A DNA stretch of 64,000 bases, taken from contig NZ_CP059162.1 of the NCBI RefSeq assembly GCF_013466605.1, positions 5,394,001 through 5,458,000 of the forward strand, read 5' to 3'. Shown here in pieces: positions 9,019 through 20,526 of this stretch. The translations under genes and the position numbers were made by a program. Within the stretch, counting starts at the first letter, position 1, and every line of letters starts with the position of its first letter. The stretch is from Pseudomonas chlororaphis subsp. aurantiaca. Its GTDB lineage: Bacteria; Pseudomonadota; Gammaproteobacteria; Pseudomonadales; Pseudomonadaceae. The notes under the pieces are model-generated. The model was not told where the DNA came from, searched no databases, and saw only the letters and a program-made list of their open reading frames with translations.

Positions 9019-9070
9019 GCTCCTGCAAGGAATGCAGTTCGGTGGGAGCGAACGGGTTCGCGACAGCGGT
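9019..9070. repeat. Single REP-like element
   Basis: CGCTCC...GGGAGCG forms an imperfect stem, followed by GAACGGGTTCGCGACAGCGG. This resembles the Pseudomonas REP core GGGAGCGGGCTTGCCCGCGA. Only one half of a REPIN is seen. It lies between the PAP2 gene and the groEL terminator. Confidence 0.5.
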
Positions 9071-9098
9071 CACCCCGGCAGCAAAATATCCGCCCATA

Positions 9099-9135
9099 AA
9101 AAAACCCCGCCGGCTTTCGCCGGCGGGGCTTTTCG
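9099..9135 (-). terminator. groEL rho-independent terminator
   Basis: The stem CCCCGCCGGC/GCCGGCGGGG with loop TTTC is followed by a T-run when read on the minus strand, just past the groEL stop. Confidence 0.88.
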
Positions 9136-9152
9136 TACGGGGTAAGGCTGGC

Positions 9153-10808
<1,656 letters not shown>

Positions 10809-10845
10809 TTAAATACTTTGTAGTAACGGGAAAATGAGCGGGTAA

Positions 10846-11139
10846 TCAGCCTTCGATAACGGCGAGAATTTCGTTCTCAGCCATTACCAGCAGGTCTTCG
10901 CCGTCTACCTTCACAGTGTTGCTGCCGGAGTAAGGGCCGAACACAACCTTGTCACCCACTTTCACGGCCAGCGCACGTACTTCACCGTTGTCGAGGATAC
11001 GACCGGTACCTACAGCGACGATCTCGCCACGGTTAGGTTTTTCAGCGGCCGAACCTGGCAGAACGATACCGCCAGCGGTTTTCGATTCTTCTTCGCTGCG
11101 ACGGATGACGACGCGGTCATGCAGAGGACGAAGCTTCAT
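10846..11139 (-). CDS. groS: Co-chaperonin GroES (Cpn10)
   Basis: This 97-aa co-chaperonin forms the heptameric lid of GroEL. It begins [14 protein letters not shown] and contains the mobile-loop sequence [16 protein letters not shown], with GGIVL as the GroEL-contacting part. A strong AGGAGAG ribosome site precedes the ATG. It is the first gene of groESL. Confidence 0.98.
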   Translation of the reverse strand: MKLRPLHDRVVIRRSEEESKTAGGIVLPGSAAEKPNRGEIVAVGTGRILDNGEVRALAVKVGDKVVFGPYSGSNTVKVDGEDLLVMAENEILAVIEG

Positions 11140-11280
11140 TGTCGATCTCTCCTAATTATGGTTTTCAGCGGCCGGTGTTTACCGGCGGGTTAACAAATCC
11201 GGCGTGGCCGGTTGCGGCTCGACGAGCGAGACGCGGAAGTCTGTCTGGTGTCGCCACCAGAAACCTTGCGGTGACCGATA

Positions 11281-11308
11281 CATGTGGGCGCATATGCTTA
11301 TTACAAGG
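11281..11308 (-). promoter_or_regulatory. Candidate sigma32 heat-shock promoter of groESL
   Basis: On the minus strand CTTGTAA is followed after 12 bases by CCCACATG, close to the sigma32 consensus CTTGAAA-N12-14-CCCCATNT. It lies about 140 bases before groES. Confidence 0.65.
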
Positions 11309-11350
11309 GCTGCCCAATGAAATTTTTTAGATTTTCAGTCGGGCAAAACG

Positions 11351-11376
11351 AACACGGCACCCGAAGGTGCCGTGTC
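11351..11376 (-). terminator. Terminator-like hairpin after fxsA
   Basis: The 10-bp perfect stem ACACGGCACC/GGTGCCGTGT with loop CGAA is followed on the minus strand by TCGTTTTG, a weak T-tract. It lies 15 bases past the fxsA stop. Confidence 0.6.
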
Positions 11377-11390
11377 GATCATTGAGAGAC

Positions 11391-11867
11391 TCAGGAATCG
11401 CGGTGCTCGAACTCGCCTTCGATCACATTCGGCTCACGCCCCAGAGGGCGCTGCGGCGCGGGTCCGCCACGGGCGGCCTGCATGTCGTCGGCAAAGGCAC
11501 GCTGACGAATGGCCTGTTCTTCGGCACGCTGGCGCATCTTGTTGGCCAGCAGGCGACGGGTGACCGGCAACAGCATGAACAGGCCGAATACGTCACTGAT
11601 GAAGCCAGGCAGGATCAACAGGCCGCCCGCCAGGGCCAGCATCAGGCCTTCGAGCATGGTCTGGGCCGGCAGCTCGCCGCGGTTCAGGCTTTCACGGGCA
11701 CGCAACGCCGTGGCCAGCCCCGCGACGCGCAGGACCAGCACACCCAGCATCGAGCCCAGGATGATCAGCAGCAACGCCGGGAAAAACCCGATCGCAGCGC
11801 TGACTTTGACGAATACGAACAGCTCTAGCACCGGGAACAGCAGAAAGAGCAACAGAAAAGGGCGCAT
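11391..11867 (-). CDS. fxsA: FxsA-family membrane protein
   Basis: This 158-aa cytoplasmic-membrane protein starts MRPFLLLFLLFPVLELFVF. It has three or four hydrophobic helices up to about residue 105 and a charged cytoplasmic tail. FxsA in E. coli eases phage exclusion when overproduced; its normal role is unclear. The ATG at 11867 has GAGGA about nine bases ahead, and a longer in-frame start has no ribosome site. Its place next to groESL is conserved in Pseudomonas (PA4387 from memory). Confidence 0.85.
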   Translation of the reverse strand: MRPFLLLFLLFPVLELFVFVKVSAAIGFFPALLLIILGSMLGVLVLRVAGLATALRARESLNRGELPAQTMLEGLMLALAGGLLILPGFISDVFGLFMLLPVTRRLLANKMRQRAEEQAIRQRAFADDMQAARGGPAPQRPLGREPNVIEGEFEHRDS

Positions 11868-11933
11868 CAAATGGTTTCCTCTACGGAAGAATGCCTTCCA
11901 GTAGACCCTAGATGACGTCGGCAATTCGTGAAT

Positions 11934-12664
11934 TCAAGCCTCGGCCCCGGCATTTTTCGGCCATTGCTCGGCGTGAGCCAGAAAAACCAAGGCCTCGCGC
12001 ACTTGTGTCGGCGTATTACAAGGGCTGGGGAACCGCAGCCAGTACAACCCCTGGCCGATCCGCAGGTGCATGCCTTCGGTATCGATGCCGGCCAGTTGCG
12101 CCACAGCGGTTTTCGGCAACCCGGCCAGGTCAACGTAATGGGCGATCGCCTTGGCGTGATCGCTGTTCATGTGTTCGACCATGCTCAGCTCAGCCTTGCC
12201 GGCGAACGGGTTGGCCAGCGTTACCTGGTCGATCCAGTGGATCGCGCCAAAGCCGCCGATGTAGCGGTGACGCACCGGCTTGAGCAGCCAGAAATCGAAG
12301 TCGTGGGCCTTGTGATAGTTCTGCGACTCCGGGAAATACCGGTAGTAGCGTTCGGCGGCCGCCTCGATCGCCGCGGCGTCCTCGAGCTTTTCGGCTTCGG
12401 CCAGATAGGTCAGGCGCCCCACCGCCTGGACGTCCTCGGCGTCGCGCTCGCCCACCAGCAGCGAACACTTGGGATCCTTCGCAGGTTGTGGGTGTGCTGG
12501 GCAATGCGGCTGATCAGGATCAGTGGCCGCCCCTGCTCGTCCAGGCAATAAGGAACCACCGAGCCGAAGGGAAAACCCGGCATGGCCTTGGAGTGCGTCG
12601 ACAGCACGCCACGGTATTCCTTGAGCAATAATTCTCGTGCATGCTTCGCAGCTTCAACGCTCAA
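11934..12664 (-). pseudogene. HugZ-family (haem-utilisation-like) gene with a one-base frameshift
   Basis: Two minus-strand frames together encode one protein of the HugZ/pyridoxamine-oxidase-like family. The N-terminal part (SVEAAKHARELLLKEYRGVL to RIAQHTHNL) ends in frame at about 12483, and the C-terminal DUF2470-like part resumes as KDPKCSLLVGERDAEDV. The junction reads CTGCGAAGGATCCC; restoring one G (CTGGCGAAG) joins L-A-K-D without further change and gives 243 residues, the family's usual size. Translation probably starts at the TTG at 12664, which has AAGGAG upstream. It is either a recent null mutation or a base-calling error; no other lesion is visible, which argues against long decay. 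Confidence 0.8.
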
Positions 12665-12827
12665 TTTATGACTCCTTATATAGAATCCGTCTAAAACGGA
12701 CGGGCGCCTGGAGCAAAGTTCCAGCGACGCCATCGGGGCAATTCTCAATCTGCAGCCAGGCCATGCCCGACGCACAAGAGAGGCGCCTTAAAGGACACCA
12801 CTCCAGTTCTGCTTTCGGAGCATGCGA

Positions 12828-13586
12828 ATGCAACTCAATGACAAAGTAATCATTATCACCGGCGGTTGCCAGGGGCTGGGCCGCTCCATGGCGGAGTATT
12901 TCGCCAGCAAAGGCGCCAGGCTGGCGCTGGTCGACCTGAACCAGGAAAAGCTCGACCAGGCGGTTGCCGCCTGCCAGGCCGCGGGAGTCGAGGCCCGCGC
13001 CTACCTGTGCAACGTCGCCAATGAAGAGCAGGTGGAACACATGGTCGCCCAGGTCGCCGCAGACTTCGGCGCCATTCACGGCCTGATCAATAACGCCGGC
13101 ATCCTGCGCGACGGCCTGCTGCTCAAGGTCAAGGACGGCGAGATGACCAAGATGAGCCTGGCCCAATGGCAGTCGGTGATCGACGTCAACCTCACCGGCG
13201 TGTTCCTCTGCACCCGCGAAGTCGCGGCGAAGATGATCGAGCTGAAGACCAGCGGCGCGATCATCAACATTTCCTCGATCTCCCGTGCCGGCAATATCGG
13301 CCAGACCAACTACTCCGCCGCCAAGGCCGGGGTCGCCGCGGCAACCGTGACCTGGGCCAAGGAACTGGCGCGCTACGGCATCCGCGTGGCCGGCATCGCA
13401 CCGGGCTTCATCGAAACCGAAATGACCCTGGGCATGAAACCCGAAGCCCTGGAGAAAATGACCTCCGGCATCCCGCTCAAGCGCATGGGCAAGCCGGAAG
13501 AAATCGCTCACTCGGCGGCCTATATCTTCGAGAACGACTACTACACCGGCCGGATCCTCGAGCTGGACGGCGGCCTGCGGATCTGA
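12828..13586 (+). CDS. Short-chain dehydrogenase/reductase
   Basis: This 252-aa SDR has the NAD(P)-binding motif TGGCQGLGR at about residues 12-20, NNAG (INNAGIL), the catalytic Ser in NISSISRAG and YxxxK (YSAAK). D37 of the LVDLN segment after the second strand suggests NAD preference. It resembles FabG-type 3-oxoacyl reductases, but the substrate is not known. I chose the ATG at 12828 because GGAG lies seven bases before it; the ATG at 12822 is only one base from that site. It is conserved next to groESL-fxsA-hugZ in P. aeruginosa (PA4389 from memory). Confidence 0.88.
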   Translation: MQLNDKVIIITGGCQGLGRSMAEYFASKGARLALVDLNQEKLDQAVAACQAAGVEARAYLCNVANEEQVEHMVAQVAADFGAIHGLINNAGILRDGLLLKVKDGEMTKMSLAQWQSVIDVNLTGVFLCTREVAAKMIELKTSGAIINISSISRAGNIGQTNYSAAKAGVAAATVTWAKELARYGIRVAGIAPGFIETEMTLGMKPEALEKMTSGIPLKRMGKPEEIAHSAAYIFENDYYTGRILELDGGLRI

Positions 13587-13607
13587 ACCCCGCCCATGAA
13601 ACACCCA

Positions 13608-13646
13608 TAAAAAAGCCCGGTGCACTGCACCGGGCTTTTTTGTTTG
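13608..13646. terminator. Bidirectional terminator between SDR gene and mrp
   Basis: AAAAAAGCCCGGTGCA paired with TGCACCGGGCTTTTTT is a long near-perfect palindrome with A- and T-tracts, placed between two converging genes. Confidence 0.92.
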
Positions 13647-13656
13647 CCCAACCGGT

Positions 13657-14751
13657 TCAGTCGTCGCTGACGGTAATGTTCGGCATTGCCGGCGCCGCGG
13701 CTTCCTGAAGCACGATGCGCGCGCCGACATGGCGGGCCAGTTCCTGATAGACCATGGCGATCTGGCTTTCCGGCTCGGCGATCACGGTCGGCTTGCCGCC
13801 ATCGGCCTGCTCGCGAATCAGCATCGACAGCGGCAACGAGGCCAGCAGTTCGACGCCGTACTGGGTCGCCAGCTTCTCGCCACCGCCTTCGCCAAACAGG
13901 TGCTCGGCATGGCCGCAGTTGGAGCAGATGTGCACCGCCATGTTTTCCACCACGCCCAGCACCGGGATGTTGACCTTGCGGAACATCTCCACGCCCTTGC
14001 GCGCGTCCAGCAGCGCCAGGTCCTGCGGGGTGGTGACGATGACCGCGCCGGCCACCGGGACCTTCTGCGCCAAGGTCAGCTGGATATCGCCGGTACCCGG
14101 CGGCATGTCGATCACCAGGTAATCCAGGTCGCCCCAGGTGGTCTGGGTCACCAGTTGCAGCAGGGCGCCGGAGACCATCGGCCCGCGCCAGACCATCGGC
14201 GTGTTGTCATCGGTCAGGAAGGCCATGGACATGACCTCGACCCCGTGGGACTTGATCGGCACGAACCATCTCTGGTCCTTGACCTGCGGCCGGGTGCCCT
14301 CGGCGATACCGAACATGATGCCCTGGCTCGGGCCATAGATGTCGGCATCGAGAATCCCCACCTTGGCGCCTTCGCGGGCCAACGCCAGGGCCAGGTTGGC
14401 CGCGGTGGTGGACTTGCCCACGCCACCCTTGCCGGATGCCACTGCCACCACGTTCTTGACGTTGGCCAGGCCCGGAATCTGTGCCTGGGCCTTGTGCGCG
14501 GCAATCACGCTGGTGACATTGACGCGAGCGATGACCACGCCGTCCATGTTTTCGATGGCCAGCTTCAGCAACTGGGCCCAGCCGCTCTTGAACAGACCGG
14601 CGGCATAACCGATTTCCAGCTCGACACGCACCTCGTCGCCCTGGATGTCGATGGAACGGACACAACCGGCACTGACCGGGTCCTGGTTCAGGTAGGGGTC
14701 GGTGTATTGGCGAAGAACGGCTTCCACCGCTGCGCGATTGACGGCGCTCAT
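13657..14751 (-). CDS. apbC: Fe-S cluster carrier ATPase Mrp/ApbC
   Basis: This 364-aa cytosolic P-loop ATPase carries and delivers [4Fe-4S] clusters. A MIP18/DUF59-like N-terminal domain covers about residues 1-95. The deviant Walker A GKGGVGKSTT is at 108-117, Walker B-like DYLVIDMPPGTGD follows, and the cluster-binding CxxC (ICSNCGH) lies near residue 275. The ATG at 14751 has GGAG six bases ahead. It is divergent from metG, as in other gammaproteobacteria. Confidence 0.93.
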   Translation of the reverse strand: MSAVNRAAVEAVLRQYTDPYLNQDPVSAGCVRSIDIQGDEVRVELEIGYAAGLFKSGWAQLLKLAIENMDGVVIARVNVTSVIAAHKAQAQIPGLANVKNVVAVASGKGGVGKSTTAANLALALAREGAKVGILDADIYGPSQGIMFGIAEGTRPQVKDQRWFVPIKSHGVEVMSMAFLTDDNTPMVWRGPMVSGALLQLVTQTTWGDLDYLVIDMPPGTGDIQLTLAQKVPVAGAVIVTTPQDLALLDARKGVEMFRKVNIPVLGVVENMAVHICSNCGHAEHLFGEGGGEKLATQYGVELLASLPLSMLIREQADGGKPTVIAEPESQIAMVYQELARHVGARIVLQEAAAPAMPNITVSDD

Positions 14752-14946
14752 GGGCAACTCCGATAACAAGACGGGAAAATCAGGCGGCTATCCTACCTGT
14801 TCCGTGGCGCGGGCGGGATGCCAAAGCATCATATAGCACGTCCGCCGATGGCCAGGACGGCCGTGGAAAACCGGGCTCACGGGGTGAAATATATTTCTCG
14901 GCGCTTTATAGTGGCCGACCTCCGTTTCATCAAGTAGCCGAGCCCC

Positions 14947-16998
14947 ATGTCCGAGCCACGCAAGATCCTCGTCACCAGCGCCCTGCCCTATGCCAATGGT
15001 TCGATCCACCTCGGCCATATGCTGGAATATATCCAGACCGATATGTGGGTGCGTTTCCAGAAGCACCGCGGCAATCAATGCATCTATGTCTGCGCCGACG
15101 ACGCTCACGGTTCGGCCATCATGCTGCGCGCGGAAAAGGAAGGCATCACCCCGGAACAACTGATCGCCAACGTCCAGGCTGAACACAGCGCCGACTTTGC
15201 CGACTTCCTGGTGGACTTCGACAACTTCCACTCGACCCACGCCGAAGAAAACCGTGAGCTGTCGAGCCAGATCTACCTGAAGCTGCGCGACGCCGGGCAC
15301 ATCGCCACGCGCTCGATCACTCAGTATTTCGACCCGGAAAAACAAATGTTCCTGGCCGACCGCTTCATCAAGGGCACCTGCCCGAAATGCGGCACCGAGG
15401 ACCAGTACGGCGACAACTGCGAAAAATGCGGCGCCACCTACGCCCCGACCGACCTGAAGGATCCGAAGTCGGCGATTTCCGGCGCCACCCCGGTGCTCAA
15501 GGATTCCCAGCACTTCTTCTTCAAGCTGCCGGACTTCCAGCAGATGCTGCAGGAGTGGACCCGCAGCGGCACCCTGCAGGACGCCGTGGCGAACAAGATC
15601 GCCGAATGGCTGGATGTCGGCCTGCAGCAGTGGGACATCTCCCGCGACGCGCCGTATTTCGGCTTCGAGATCCCCGACGAGCCGGGCAAGTACTTCTACG
15701 TCTGGCTGGACGCGCCAATCGGCTACATGGCCAGCTTCAAGAACCTGTGCAACCGCACGCCGGAGCTGGACTTCGATGCGTTCTGGGGCAAGGACTCGAC
15801 CGCCGAGCTGTACCACTTCATCGGCAAGGACATCGTCAACTTCCACGCGCTGTTCTGGCCAGCCATGCTCGAAGGCGCCGGCTACCGCAAGCCGACCGGC
15901 ATCAACGTGCACGGCTACCTGACCGTCAACGGCCAGAAGATGTCCAAGTCCCGCGGTACCTTCATCAAGGCCCGGACCTACCTCGACCACCTGTCGCCGG
16001 AATACCTGCGTTACTACTACGCGGCCAAGCTGGGCCGTGGCGTCGACGACCTGGACCTGAACCTCGAAGACTTCGTGCAGAAGGTCAACTCCGACCTGGT
16101 GGGCAAGGTGGTGAACATCGCCAGCCGTTGCGCCGGCTTCATCCACAAAGGCAACGCCGGTGTGCTGGTGGACCAGAACGCCGCGCCGGAGCTGACCGAT
16201 GCCTTCCTCGCCGCCGCGCCAAGCATTGCCGACGCCTACGAGGCCCGCGACTTCGCCCGCGCCATGCGTGAAACCATGGCCCTGGCCGACCGCGCCAACG
16301 CCTGGATCGCCGACAAGGCGCCATGGTCGTTGAACAAGCAGGAAGGCAAGCAGGGTGAGGTCCAGGCCATCTGCGCCACCGGTGTCAACCTGTTCCGCCA
16401 GCTGGTGATCTTCCTCAAGCCGGTGTTGCCGCTGCTGGCCGCCGATGCCGAAGCGTTCCTCAACGTCGCCCCGCTGACCTGGAACGACCACCAGAACCTG
16501 CTGAGCAACCATCAGCTGAACGAATTCAAGCCGCTGATGACGCGGATCGACCCAGTGAAAGTACAAGCCATGACCGACGCCTCGAAAGAAGACCTGACCG
16601 CCAGCCAGACCGACACCGGTGAAGCCAAGCCTGCGGGCAACGGCGAGCTGGCCAAGGATCCGCTGTCGCCGGAAATCGACTTCGACACTTTCGCCGCCGT
16701 CGACCTGCGCGTGGCCCTGATCGTCAAGGCCGAGCACGTGGAAGGCGCCGACAAGCTGCTGCGCCTGACCCTGGATATCGGTGACGAGCAACGCAACGTG
16801 TTCTCCGGGATCAAGAGCGCCTACCCGGATCCGTCCAAGCTCGACGGGCGCCTGACCATGATGATCGCCAACCTCAAGCCACGGAAAATGAAATTCGGCA
16901 TTTCCGAAGGCATGGTGATGGCGGCTGGCCCTGGCGGCGAAGAGATCTACCTGCTGAGCCCGGACAGCGGCGCCAAGCCGGGTCAGCGAATCAAGTAA
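14947..16998 (+). CDS. metG: Methionyl-tRNA synthetase
   Basis: This 683-aa class I synthetase charges tRNA-Met. It shows the HIGH-type motif (SIHLGH, about residues 19-24), a zinc knuckle starting at C145 (CPKCG...CEKCG), the KMSKS loop at about 331-335, and a C-terminal tRNA-binding/dimerisation domain after residue 575 ([15 protein letters not shown]). Length equals that of the E. coli-type long form. The ribosome site is weak. It stands alone between the divergent mrp and its own terminator. Confidence 0.98.
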   Translation: MSEPRKILVTSALPYANGSIHLGHMLEYIQTDMWVRFQKHRGNQCIYVCADDAHGSAIMLRAEKEGITPEQLIANVQAEHSADFADFLVDFDNFHSTHAEENRELSSQIYLKLRDAGHIATRSITQYFDPEKQMFLADRFIKGTCPKCGTEDQYGDNCEKCGATYAPTDLKDPKSAISGATPVLKDSQHFFFKLPDFQQMLQEWTRSGTLQDAVANKIAEWLDVGLQQWDISRDAPYFGFEIPDEPGKYFYVWLDAPIGYMASFKNLCNRTPELDFDAFWGKDSTAELYHFIGKDIVNFHALFWPAMLEGAGYRKPTGINVHGYLTVNGQKMSKSRGTFIKARTYLDHLSPEYLRYYYAAKLGRGVDDLDLNLEDFVQKVNSDLVGKVVNIASRCAGFIHKGNAGVLVDQNAAPELTDAFLAAAPSIADAYEARDFARAMRETMALADRANAWIADKAPWSLNKQEGKQGEVQAICATGVNLFRQLVIFLKPVLPLLAADAEAFLNVAPLTWNDHQNLLSNHQLNEFKPLMTRIDPVKVQAMTDASKEDLTASQTDTGEAKPAGNGELAKDPLSPEIDFDTFAAVDLRVALIVKAEHVEGADKLLRLTLDIGDEQRNVFSGIKSAYPDPSKLDGRLTMMIANLKPRKMKFGISEGMVMAAGPGGEEIYLLSPDSGAKPGQRIK

Positions 16999-17015
16999 AT
17001 CCGCCCGCGGGATCG

Positions 17016-17053
17016 ATCCCCCCGTCACGCCGCTGCGTGGCGGGGGGATTTTC
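17016..17053 (+). terminator. metG terminator hairpin
   Basis: ATCCCCCCGTCACGC pairs with GCGTGGCGGGGGGAT with one interior mismatch, followed by TTTTC. It starts 18 bases past the metG stop. Confidence 0.8.
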
Positions 17054-17131
17054 ATATCTGGATGGGCCCGCGCCCTTGCCGGATAATTTGCCTAGTCTTC
17101 AGGTATCCGCCCGCCCTCACCGGCCACGAAC

Positions 17132-17719
17132 ATGACCGAGATTGTCCTCACGCTCATCAGCGCTGCCCTGATCAACAACTTCGTGTTGCAGTGGCCGCTG
17201 GGCGTCGATCCGCTGTTGCAGGCCAGTGCCGAGCCGCAGGTGACGCAGCGGCGAATCCATGCCCTGGGGATCGCCACCGGTTGCCTGATGCTGCTCTGCA
17301 GCCTGCTGGGTTATGGACTGTATCAGGCACTGCTGGTGCCGCTGGGCCTGACCGCGCTGCAACTGTTCGTGTTCCTGCCGCTGGGCGTGCTGCTGATCGC
17401 ACCACTGCTCAAGCTGCTGACCCGGATGCTGCCCGGGCTGCCGTTCGCAGGCCTCTGGCCGCTGCTGCTGGGCAATGCCGGCGTGCTCGGCGCGTTGCTG
17501 CTGGCGGTCCAGGGCAATCGGGGAATCGGTCATAGCCTCGCCCTGGGCCTGGGCGCGGGCCTCGGTTTCTGGCTGGTGCTGAGCCTGTTCAGCGACCTGC
17601 GCCAGCGCATTCTCAACAATGATGTGCCCCTGCCCTTTCGCGGCCTGCCGATCGACCTGATCAGCGCCGGCCTGATGGCCGTGGCATTTCTCGGTTTCAA
17701 CGGACTGCTCAACCCATGA
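17132..17719 (+). CDS. rnfA: Rnf electron-transport complex subunit A
   Basis: This 195-aa integral membrane protein has six predicted helices. It opens with the hallmark of the RnfA/NqrE family, [17 protein letters not shown]. RnfA and RnfE form the membrane core that holds a shared iron centre and moves electrons across the membrane. The conserved membrane Cys of the first helix of typical RnfA (NNxVLxxxxGxCP) is not seen here; the sequence reads [13 protein letters not shown]. It is the first gene of a compact operon with rnfB, D, G, E and nth, and the rnfB start overlaps its stop by 4 bases. Confidence 0.9.
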   Translation: MTEIVLTLISAALINNFVLQWPLGVDPLLQASAEPQVTQRRIHALGIATGCLMLLCSLLGYGLYQALLVPLGLTALQLFVFLPLGVLLIAPLLKLLTRMLPGLPFAGLWPLLLGNAGVLGALLLAVQGNRGIGHSLALGLGAGLGFWLVLSLFSDLRQRILNNDVPLPFRGLPIDLISAGLMAVAFLGFNGLLNP

Positions 17720-18936
17720 GTCTGATTCAACGCATCGACGCCCTGCTGCCGCAGACCCAATGCGGCAAGTGCGGCCACCCCGGATGCAAGCCCTACGCCG
17801 AAGGCATCGCCAACGGCGAGGCGATCAACAAGTGCCCGCCCGGCGGCGACGAAACCATCGCCGGCCTGGCCAGGCTGCTGAACGTCCCGGTCGTGGAGCT
17901 GGACATCAGCCGCGGCCCGGCGCCGGCCCAGGTGGCCTTTATCCGCGAAGCCGAATGCATCGGCTGCACCAAGTGCATCCAGGCCTGCCCGGTGGATGCC
18001 ATAGTCGGCGCGGCCAAGCAGATGCACACGGTGCTGATCGACGAATGCACCGGCTGCGACCTCTGCGTGGCACCGTGCCCGGTGGACTGCATCGAGATGC
18101 ACCCGCTGCCGCTGAATGATGTATTGCCGATCGTCGGTGGCCTGGCCACCAGTCTCGAAGAACTGCGCGCCCGGACCGCCAAGCGCGATCATGCGCGCCA
18201 GCGCTTCGAGCGCCGCAACGCCCGACTGCAACGCGAAGAGCAGCACAAGCAGGCCGAACGAGCCGCCCGCGCGCAACGTGCCGCGCAGCCCAGCGAAACC
18301 ACCCTCAACCCGGTACAGGCGGCCATCGAGCGGGTACGCGCGCAAAAGGCGGCCGCCGCCGATGCCGCGGTGAAAAAAGCCAAGATCGATCTGGCCATGA
18401 GCCGGGCACAGTTGAACAAATCGCTGAAAGCCTTCGGTCATCCGCCGACCTTCGAGCAACAGTCGCAGCTGATCGTCCTGCAGCGCCAGTTCGAAGCCGC
18501 CGAGCAAGCTCTCGCCCAGCTCGAAAGCGCTACCGAAAGCACTGTTGAAACCGTAGCGTCGGCGCCCCCCGCCAAAGACGCCGAACTCAAGCGCGCGAAA
18601 ATCCAGCTGGCGATACGCCGTGCGGAACTGAAAAAAGCCCAGGACAACCAGGCGCCTGCCGAACAGCTGGCCAGCCTGGAGCAGGCACTGAAAGACGCAG
18701 AACAGGCCTTGCACTCGGCTGAAGAAGCCAGCGGAAAACCGGCCCCCAATCTGGTACGGGTCGAGAAGCGCCCGATCGACGCCCGCCTGCGACAACTGAA
18801 AACCGAACTGGCTTACGCTCGAGCAGAGGTCAGCAAACTGGAACGCCACGGCGACACCCCGCCGCCGCTGTTGGCCAAGGCCCGCGAACGGCTGGCCGAA
18901 GCCGAGCGCCAGGTACAAGCCCATGATGCCCCTTGA
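17716..18936 (+). CDS. rnfB: RnfB-type ferredoxin subunit with RnfC-like C-terminal extension
   Basis: This 406-aa protein carries the Fe-S motif C-x2-C-x4-C-x16-C (CGKCGHPGC...KCPPGG, residues 16-41) and two ferredoxin motifs ([30 protein letters not shown]). That is the soluble part of RnfB. It lacks the hydrophobic N-terminal anchor of normal RnfB. From about residue 150 it continues into a long Ala/Arg/Lys-rich coiled coil ([35 protein letters not shown]), which resembles the C-terminal tail of RnfC. No rnfC lies between it and rnfD, although rnfC is there in P. aeruginosa. The ATG overlaps rnfA by 4 bases. Confidence 0.87.
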   Translation: MSLIQRIDALLPQTQCGKCGHPGCKPYAEGIANGEAINKCPPGGDETIAGLARLLNVPVVELDISRGPAPAQVAFIREAECIGCTKCIQACPVDAIVGAAKQMHTVLIDECTGCDLCVAPCPVDCIEMHPLPLNDVLPIVGGLATSLEELRARTAKRDHARQRFERRNARLQREEQHKQAERAARAQRAAQPSETTLNPVQAAIERVRAQKAAAADAAVKKAKIDLAMSRAQLNKSLKAFGHPPTFEQQSQLIVLQRQFEAAEQALAQLESATESTVETVASAPPAKDAELKRAKIQLAIRRAELKKAQDNQAPAEQLASLEQALKDAEQALHSAEEASGKPAPNLVRVEKRPIDARLRQLKTELAYARAEVSKLERHGDTPPPLLAKARERLAEAERQVQAHDAP

Positions 18937-19918
18937 GCAACCGGACGAACGCCTGCAACAAGCCATGAAGCGTGTGCTTGTGGCGACCCTGCCGGGGCTG
19001 CTGGCGCTCTTCTGGCTGTTTGGCTGGGGAATTCTGATCAACCTGCTGCTGGCCTGTGCCACCGCCCTTGCCGTCGAAGCCGCGGTACTCCGATTGCGCC
19101 AGTGGCCGTTGCGCCCCTTCCTTGGTGACGGCAGCGCCCTGGTCAGCGCCACCCTGCTGGCCCTGGCCTTGCCGCCGTACTGCCCGTGGTGGCTGACGGT
19201 CAGTGCGACAGCCTGCGCCCTGCTGTTCGGCAAGCACCTGTATGGCGGCGTCGGCAAGAATCCGTTCAACCCGGCGATGCTCGGTTATGCCCTGGTACTC
19301 GTCTCTTTCCCGCAGCAGATGACTCATTGGCCGACCTCCCATGGCCTGGACCTGCTGGGCGGTGTGCAGCAGATCTTCGGCATAGCCTCCGACAGCATGG
19401 CGCCCGATGCCTGGGCCCAGGCCACGGCACTCGACAGCCTGCGTATCAACAAGAGCCTGACCATCGACGAACTGTTCGCCGGCAATGCCGCCTTCGGCCA
19501 TTTCGGCGGCAAGGGCGTTGAATGGGTCAACCTGGCCTTTCTCGCCGGTGGCGCCTTTTTGCTGCAGCAACGGGTGTTCAGCTGGCACGCACCGGCCGGC
19601 ATGCTCGGTAGCCTGTTCGTCATCAGCCTGCTGTGCTGGAACGGCTCCGGATCGGACTCCCACGGCTCGCCGTTTTTCCACCTGCTGACCGGCGCGACCA
19701 TGCTGGGCGCCTTTTTTATCGTCACCGAGCCAGTCTCCGGCCCCAAGAGCGCAAAGGCACGCCTGTTGTTCGGGGTCGGGGTCGGGCTGCTGACCTACCT
19801 GATCCGAACCTGGGGCGGTTACCCGGACGGCGTCGCCTTCGCGGTACTGCTGATGAACCTCGCCGTCCCTGCCCTGGAGCGCCTGGCTGCTCCGCCTCCC
19901 GAGCCTTCCCTGCCATGA
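18923..19918 (+). CDS. rnfD: Rnf electron-transport complex subunit D
   Basis: This 331-aa membrane subunit has about nine helices and carries covalent FMN. The flavinylation motif is seen in [18 protein letters not shown], where the Thr of TGAT is the expected attachment site for ApbE. The [20 protein letters not shown] stretch is characteristic of RnfD/NqrB. The start overlaps the end of rnfB by 14 bases (or 11 with the second ATG), so translation is coupled. Confidence 0.93.
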   Translation: MMPLEQPDERLQQAMKRVLVATLPGLLALFWLFGWGILINLLLACATALAVEAAVLRLRQWPLRPFLGDGSALVSATLLALALPPYCPWWLTVSATACALLFGKHLYGGVGKNPFNPAMLGYALVLVSFPQQMTHWPTSHGLDLLGGVQQIFGIASDSMAPDAWAQATALDSLRINKSLTIDELFAGNAAFGHFGGKGVEWVNLAFLAGGAFLLQQRVFSWHAPAGMLGSLFVISLLCWNGSGSDSHGSPFFHLLTGATMLGAFFIVTEPVSGPKSAKARLLFGVGVGLLTYLIRTWGGYPDGVAFAVLLMNLAVPALERLAAPPPEPSLP

Positions 19919-20526
19919 ACCGCGCGATGAGTCTGGGGGTGTTGGCATTGCTGGCGGCTGTCGGGGCCGCCGGCACTTTCTTCGTCCATCAGGCCACGGC
20001 CCCCCGCATCGAGCGCGAACAACGCGCCATCCAGGCACGCAACCTGCTGGATATCCTGCCTGCCGACAGCTACGACAATCAGCCGCTGGATCAGCCCCTG
20101 GCCGTCGACAACATCCCACTCAGCCACAGCATCCTGCTCGGTGGTTATCGCGCCACCCGCAACGGCCAGCCCAGCGCCGTGCTGCTGCGCAGCCAGGTCA
20201 GCGGTTATGGCGGCCCGGTCGAGCTGCTGATCGGCATCGCCGCCAACGGCAAACTGCTGGGCAGCAAGGCCCTCAGGCATTCGGAAACGCCCGGGCTGGG
20301 CGCGCGCATCGCCGAGCGCCCCAATGCCTGGCTGCAGGGTTTTATCGGCAAGTCGCTGGGCGATCCGGGCGACGCCGGCTGGGCGCTGAAAAAGGACAAT
20401 GGCCAATTCGACCAGATGGCCGGGGCTACCATCACCTCACGGGCGGTGGTCGAGGGGATTCACGACAGCCTGCGTTACTTCGACGAGCATCGCGAACAAC
20501 TGCTGGGAAGTCCCGCCCATGAATAA
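19915..20526 (+). CDS. rnfG: Rnf electron-transport complex subunit G
   Basis: This 203-aa protein has a single N-terminal membrane anchor (residues 5-24) and a periplasmic FMN domain. The flavinylation site occurs as DQMAGATITSRAVVEGI; the usual residue before GAT is Ser or Thr, here it is Ala, while the acceptor Thr is kept. The domain also shows the conserved HSETPGLGARI. The ATG overlaps the rnfD stop (ATGA) and the end overlaps rnfE by 8 bases. No ApbE flavin transferase is in the window. Confidence 0.92.
   Translation: MNRAMSLGVLALLAAVGAAGTFFVHQATAPRIEREQRAIQARNLLDILPADSYDNQPLDQPLAVDNIPLSHSILLGGYRATRNGQPSAVLLRSQVSGYGGPVELLIGIAANGKLLGSKALRHSETPGLGARIAERPNAWLQGFIGKSLGDPGDAGWALKKDNGQFDQMAGATITSRAVVEGIHDSLRYFDEHREQLLGSPAHE

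Noticed and set aside
14788..17055. 755-codon minus-strand frame over metG
   Set aside because: It is a mirror of the metG reading frame with Val/Gly/His bias; metG has all synthetase motifs.
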